Below are positions 6,780-9,564 of a stretch of 9,564 nt of DNA, in pieces; positions within the stretch are counted from its first letter, which is position 1, and each line of letters begins with the position of its first letter. Position numbers and translations under genes: made by a program. The DNA comes from JBBSQE01 sp038258095 (GTDB lineage: Bacteria; Actinomycetota; Thermoleophilia; Solirubrobacterales; 70-9): the NCBI GenBank assembly GCA_038258095.1, contig JBBSQE010000124.1, positions 1-9,564 on the forward strand. The letters are read 5' to 3'. The notes below the pieces were generated by a model. That model was not told the origin of the DNA and ran no database searches. It saw only the letters and a program-made list of their open reading frames with translations.

Positions 6780-7997
6780 ATGGCTGAGACCTCCGACGCC
6801 ATCCTCGCCTTTCTCCTCGCCGCCGCAATCGCGTGGCTGCTGGTTCCGATCGCTGAAGCGCTTGCCCAGAGACTCGGGGCGATCGACTACCCGCGAGAGC
6901 GCGGGCTGCACGATGTGCCGACCACGAAGCTCTCCGGGATCGCGATCCTGATCGGCATCGAAGCGGCAGGCTGGGTCTTCCTTCCCTCCGACGGCGAGAC
7001 TCGATCGATCCTGATCGGGGCCGCCGCGATAGCCGGCGTCGGCGTCATCGATGACATCTACGACCTTCCCGCGCTGCCGAAGCTCGCCGGTCAGATCGGG
7101 GCGTCGTTGATCCCTGTCCTCGCGGGGGTCCGGGTCGACGCCCTGACGATTCCGTTCATCGGCGGCTTCGAGCTCGGCTGGGTCGCCTATCCCGTGACCG
7201 TGCTCAGCATCGTCGCGGTCGTCAACGTGATCAACTTCGTCGACGGGGTGGATGGCCTGGCGGCCGGCGTCTGCGCGATCGCTTCGCTGGCCCTCGCGAT
7301 CATCGCGCTGTCGCTCGACCGCAACGCCGCCGGCGTTCTCGCCGCTCTGACCGCGGGCGGCTCGCTGGGCTTCCTGCGCCACGGCTTCCCGCCGGCCTCC
7401 AGCTTCATGGGGGACACCGGCTCCAACCTCCTCGGCTACCTGCTGGCTACGGCCGCGGTGCAGGGGGCGTTGAAGACGAACGCTGTCGTCGCCTTGGCCC
7501 TTCCCCTGGTCGTGCTCGCTGTGCCGATCCTCGACATGACCTTCGTGGTCGCCAAGCGCCTCAAGTACAAGCAGCCGATCTACCAGGCCGACGCCTGGCA
7601 CTTCCATCACCGGATGGCGAACATCGGCTTCTCGCAGCGGCGCACGCTCGCCTACCTGTACGGATGGACCACGGTGATGGCCGCCCTTGCCCTCGCATTG
7701 CGGCTCGTTCCCTACTCCGACAACCACGGAAACTTCGACTTCACCTGGACCGCCGTGATCCTGTTCTTCGGGATGCTCGCCCTGGCCGCGAGCGTTTACC
7801 TCGTGTACGTGCTGGAGATCCTCAAGCTGCGCCGCTTTCGAGAGCGGCAGGTGCTCGGCCTGCGCCGGGAGCGGGGAGCCCCGGCGCCGGCCGCGGACGA
7901 GGTCGACCGTGGTGTCGCAACCGAGCTCGAGACGGGCAGCTTTCCGGTCATCGACGGGGGGATCGATGACGGCAAGGCCGATCAGAGCGACGGCTGA
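6780..7997 (+). CDS. polyprenyl-phosphate GlcNAc/hexose-1-phosphate transferase (WecA/TagO, MraY family)
   Basis: This 405-residue membrane enzyme would transfer a sugar-1-phosphate, probably GlcNAc-1-P, from its UDP-sugar to undecaprenyl phosphate at the cytoplasmic face. That is the first step in making teichoic-acid-like, arabinogalactan-linker or other surface polymers. Motifs in order: DYPRERGLHDVPTTKLSG (36-53), the Mg-binding Asp pair in GVIDDIYDLP (88-97), NVINFVDGVDGLAAG (149-163), SSFMGDTGSNLLG (207-219) and the C-terminal HFHHRM (274-279) followed by GFSQRRT. About ten or eleven hydrophobic helices run through to about residue 347. A charged cytoplasmic tail of about 55 residues follows. 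HHR-type signatures separate it from MraY proper and favour the WecA/TagO/Rfe branch; the exact acceptor polymer cannot be read from sequence. A 53-base gap after the DUF354 gene contains the palindrome TCCGGCCGGA (6741-6750). It directly precedes the atp operon, a common actinobacterial placement. Confidence 0.92.
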   Translation: MAETSDAILAFLLAAAIAWLLVPIAEALAQRLGAIDYPRERGLHDVPTTKLSGIAILIGIEAAGWVFLPSDGETRSILIGAAAIAGVGVIDDIYDLPALPKLAGQIGASLIPVLAGVRVDALTIPFIGGFELGWVAYPVTVLSIVAVVNVINFVDGVDGLAAGVCAIASLALAIIALSLDRNAAGVLAALTAGGSLGFLRHGFPPASSFMGDTGSNLLGYLLATAAVQGALKTNAVVALALPLVVLAVPILDMTFVVAKRLKYKQPIYQADAWHFHHRMANIGFSQRRTLAYLYGWTTVMAALALALRLVPYSDNHGNFDFTWTAVILFFGMLALAASVYLVYVLEILKLRRFRERQVLGLRRERGAPAPAADEVDRGVATELETGSFPVIDGGIDDGKADQSDG

Positions 7998-8003
7998 GCG
8001 CCG

Positions 8004-8017
8004 GCGGGAGATCCCGC
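8004..8017 (+). terminator. weak hairpin after the WecA-like gene
   Basis: GCGGG (8004-8008) and CCCGC (8013-8017) pair around AGAT, seven bases after the stop codon. Only TTCACAAGT follows, not a T-run, so it is at most a weak or factor-dependent end signal separating the upstream genes from the ATP synthase promoter. Confidence 0.3.
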
Positions 8018-8072
8018 TTCACAAGTGACTTTCGGCACCCGTGACGGGGCGCGGCAGCAGGTTTCGTTTGGC

Positions 8073-8078
8073 TATAGT
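8073..8078 (+). promoter_or_regulatory. -10 box of the ATP synthase operon promoter
   Basis: TATAGT differs from the TATAAT consensus at one position and stands out in GC-rich DNA. It lies in the 160-base gap before the atpI-like gene. No TTGACA-like -35 is seen at 16-19 bases upstream; the local TTTCGTTTGG stretch may help melting or be read by an alternative factor. Expected transcription start is near 8085-8086, which coincides with GTG at 8086. Confidence 0.6.
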
Positions 8079-8085
8079 CGCCCCT

Positions 8086-8142
8086 GTGCCGTTCCGGTCA
8101 TCCGACCGCGATCGGTGCCGTCCCGTCTCCTCCAAAAAGTGA
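8086..8142 (+). CDS. possible leaderless 18-codon upstream ORF before atpI
   Basis: GTG 8086 begins eight bases after the -10 box TATAGT, exactly where a transcript would start. It runs 18 codons (MPFRSSDRDRCRPVSSKK if GTG is read as Met) to TGA 8140-8142. It is in the same frame as the atpI-like gene, whose likely TTG start is 16 bases beyond the stop. It is too short for any homology judgement. It may be a translated leader that positions ribosomes for atpI, or an accident of an untranslated leader. Confidence 0.3.
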   Translation: MPFRSSDRDRCRPVSSKK

Positions 8143-8157
8143 CCCGAGCGACCGCAA

Positions 8158-8601
8158 TTGTCAGGCCGTCAGATCGAAGACTCCGTTGACCGCTCCGCAG
8201 GCTTTCTGCGGTTCGCTGACGTGCTGATCCTGGTAGCGGCTCTCCCGGTGTTTCTGATCGCCGGGCTGCCGATGACCGGCTATGTCGTCTGCGCGGCCGT
8301 CTGGCTCACGCAGCGCGGGGTCCAGGAGGTCGCCGAGCGCCGGGCGCAGAGGCTGCTCGAGCAGGGCAACCGCAAGAACGCCATGGGCGTCGTCGCGGCG
8401 ACGACGATGGGCCGAGTCTGGCTGGTCGCGCTCTCGATCCTCCTCGTCGGCAAGCTCGCCGATCGCGAGGATGGCCTTGCGGCCGCGGTGCTCACCCTCG
8501 TGCTCGTGACCGTCTACTTCACGGGGCTCGGCCTTTCGAAGATGTTCGAGCCCGAAGCCGCCCCGACGGCGGGTCCGCCCACCGCCGGGGCTCCGTCATG
8601 A
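8158..8601 (+). CDS. small membrane protein in AtpI position (putative ATP synthase protein I)
   Basis: This 147-residue protein has hydrophobic segments at about 19-37, 38-52, 85-101 and 106-125. A charged, helix-prone stretch (RGVQEVAERRAQRLLEQGNR, 53-72) lies in the middle and a Pro/Ala/Gly-rich tail (131-147) at the end. Sequence motifs alone do not identify it. Four membrane segments, the size, and a direct ATGA overlap with atpB point to AtpI (UncI), an auxiliary protein that helps assemble the rotor c-ring. The start is uncertain: TTG 8158 is the first start-like codon after the in-frame TGA at 8140, no Shine-Dalgarno is visible, and the next in-frame start (GTG 8221) would cut into the first membrane helix. 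It may be reached by coupling from the short upstream ORF. An unrelated actinobacterial atp-leader membrane protein remains possible. Confidence 0.68.
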   Translation: MSGRQIEDSVDRSAGFLRFADVLILVAALPVFLIAGLPMTGYVVCAAVWLTQRGVQEVAERRAQRLLEQGNRKNAMGVVAATTMGRVWLVALSILLVGKLADREDGLAAAVLTLVLVTVYFTGLGLSKMFEPEAAPTAGPPTAGAPS

Positions 8602-9542
8602 GTGCACTCAAGAGTCTGAGCCTCGGGAAGAAGGTCCTCCTGGGCCTCTTCATCTACGTCGCGATGATGGTGCTGCTCTATTTCATCTTCGGCTCAGACG
8701 GCAAGAACGATGCCTTCCAGCCCCAGAACGAGTTCAAGCTCGACCCCTGGGTCTCGATCAAGGTCGGCGGCGTCGACCTGAGCATCAACAAGGCGGTCCT
8801 CTACCTGCTCCTCGCCTCGGGGCTGACGATCGGGACGATGACCTGGATCGCCCGGCGCATGCAGGACAAGCCGAACAAGACCCAGGCGGCGATGGAGATG
8901 GGCTACGACCTGGTGAAGAACAACATCTCCGGCGGCAACCTCGACAAGAGGATGGCCCGCAAGTGGTTCCCCTTCATCGCGGCCCTCTTCTTCTTCATCT
9001 GGTTCTCGAACATGATCGGCTTCATCCCGTTGCCGACCAACACCGAGCACACGGTCGACGTATTCGGCGTCGCGATCCCGAGCTTTGCGATCTACGCGGC
9101 CACGGCCAACCTCTCGATCCCGCTGGTGCTGACGCTCGTCGTCTGGATCTCCTACCACGTCGAGGGCGTGCGGGCCAAGGGTTTCTTCAAGTACCTCGCG
9201 AGTTGGCTTCCCCCGGGCCTCGATTTCAGCGACTCGTTCTTTCTCGTGCGCTGGTTCGCGCTGAGCTTCTTCTTCGCGATCGAGGCGATTTCCCACTTCG
9301 CGCGCCTGATCTCGCTGTCGGTGCGGCTCTTCGCCAACATCCTCGCCGGCCACCTCCTCCTGCTCTTCATGGGAGGCGGGCTGGCGGTCCTGCTCGGGAT
9401 CGCCGCGCTCGGCGTCGGGACCTTCCCGCTCGCATTCGCCTTCTTCGGCCTCGAGGTCGGCCTGATCGCCACCCTCCAGGCATTCATCTTTGCCACGCTC
9501 ACAGCGATCTACCTCGGCGGAGCAACCGCCGAGAGTCACTAG
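8598..9542 (+). CDS. atpB: F0F1 ATP synthase subunit a
   Basis: This 314-residue stator subunit forms the proton half-channels beside the c-ring of F0. The essential arginine is R243 in ISLSVRLFANILAGH (238-252). The last helix carries LQAFIFATLTAIYL (293-306), with Gln294 equivalent to E. coli Gln252. His252 in AGH and Glu286 in the following helix suggest the His/Glu arrangement known from mitochondrial-type subunits, the reverse of E. coli Glu219/His245. The protein is longer than the E. coli form (271). An additional N-terminal hydrophobic segment (about 13-31) and a polar linker precede the usual FKLDPWVSIKVGG region, and a charged loop (85-122) follows the next membrane segment. ATG 8598 overlaps the upstream stop as ATGA, so translation is probably coupled. 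It ends in TAG, 15 bases before the next start. Confidence 0.96.
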   Translation: MSALKSLSLGKKVLLGLFIYVAMMVLLYFIFGSDGKNDAFQPQNEFKLDPWVSIKVGGVDLSINKAVLYLLLASGLTIGTMTWIARRMQDKPNKTQAAMEMGYDLVKNNISGGNLDKRMARKWFPFIAALFFFIWFSNMIGFIPLPTNTEHTVDVFGVAIPSFAIYAATANLSIPLVLTLVVWISYHVEGVRAKGFFKYLASWLPPGLDFSDSFFLVRWFALSFFFAIEAISHFARLISLSVRLFANILAGHLLLLFMGGGLAVLLGIAALGVGTFPLAFAFFGLEVGLIATLQAFIFATLTAIYLGGATAESH

Positions 9543-9544
9543 AA

Positions 9545-9550
9545 AAGGAG
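9545..9550 (+). promoter_or_regulatory. strong Shine-Dalgarno before the post-atpB gene
   Basis: AAGGAG, within AAAAGGAG, lies seven bases before ATG 9558. It is the only near-consensus ribosome binding site in the window. High initiation here would suit subunit c, which is needed in many copies per complex. Confidence 0.85.
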
Positions 9551-9557
9551 TCATTCA

Positions 9558-9564
9558 ATGGATC
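9558..9564 (+). CDS. atpE: start of next gene, expected ATP synthase subunit c (3' partial)
   Basis: Only ATG GAT and one base are present before the window ends. The call rests on operon order (subunit c normally follows subunit a) and on the strong ribosome binding site, not on protein sequence. Confidence 0.6.

Noticed and set aside
5590..7727. Two long overlapping minus-strand frames opposite the DUF354 and WecA-like genes
   Set aside because: They overlap each other and two clear sense genes, and show only composition-driven low-complexity sequence.
8128..8133. TCCTCC in the atp leader pairing with the strong GGAG before the next gene after atpB
   Set aside because: The complementarity is very short and the sites are about 1.4 kb apart; chance is a sufficient explanation.
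94..9542. General reassignment of UAG to an amino acid
   Set aside because: TAG ends rpmE (94-96), the DUF354 gene (6724-6726) and atpB (9540-9542) at the family-expected C-termini, so UAG still acts as a stop.
8694..9554. Minus-strand frame opposite atpB (286 codons)
   Set aside because: Antisense of membrane-helix codons gives an extremely charged Glu/Arg-rich translation, a typical artefact.

Overview
The window reads as chromosomal housekeeping DNA from a very high-GC Gram-positive bacterium. It is probably an actinobacterium of the Thermoleophilia/Solirubrobacterales type. The pointers are strong G/C bias at third codon positions, sparse Shine-Dalgarno sequences, the actinobacterial-style serine hydroxymethyltransferase motif, and an Ig-like repeat module (SGP...F.F.STE.GSTF.C.LD...C.SP..Y) that I associate with secreted proteins of that group. 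All supported genes lie on the + strand. The class is an inference from gene order and protein style, not a proven placement.

Layout. Positions 1-3767 hold a translation-related block: the end of rpmE (ribosomal protein L31), a DUF1385/YqhQ membrane protein, prfA (release factor 1), prmC (the methyltransferase that modifies the release-factor GGQ glutamine) and a TsaC/Sua5-family tRNA threonylcarbamoyladenosine enzyme. prfA, prmC and tsaC are joined by TGATG and ATGA stop/start overlaps. Positions 3768-4427 hold a small inverted-repeat region and a 5'-truncated remnant of an Ig-like surface protein. Positions 4428-7997 hold glyA, a DUF354 GT-B-fold protein, and a WecA/TagO-type lipid carrier sugar-phosphate transferase. 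Positions 7998-8157 are an intergenic promoter region with a near-perfect -10 box and a possible leaderless 18-codon upstream ORF. From 8158 the ATP synthase operon begins: an atpI-like gene, atpB, and the first codons of a gene expected to be atpE behind a strong ribosome binding site.

The main observation is in prfA. Its reading frame is interrupted at codon 292 by TAG (2108-2110). The remaining 64 codons continue in the same frame, encode the conserved C-terminal part of RF1, and end exactly at the prmC overlap. RF1 is the factor that reads UAG, so this could be a self-monitoring recoding site, conceptually like the UGA frameshift site in prfB. It could equally be a single-base sequencing or assembly error (TCG to TAG) or a real mutation. 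TAG also ends rpmE, the DUF354 gene and atpB here, so general reassignment of UAG is unlikely. The rest of the window looks like a conserved core region with a few smaller points of interest.
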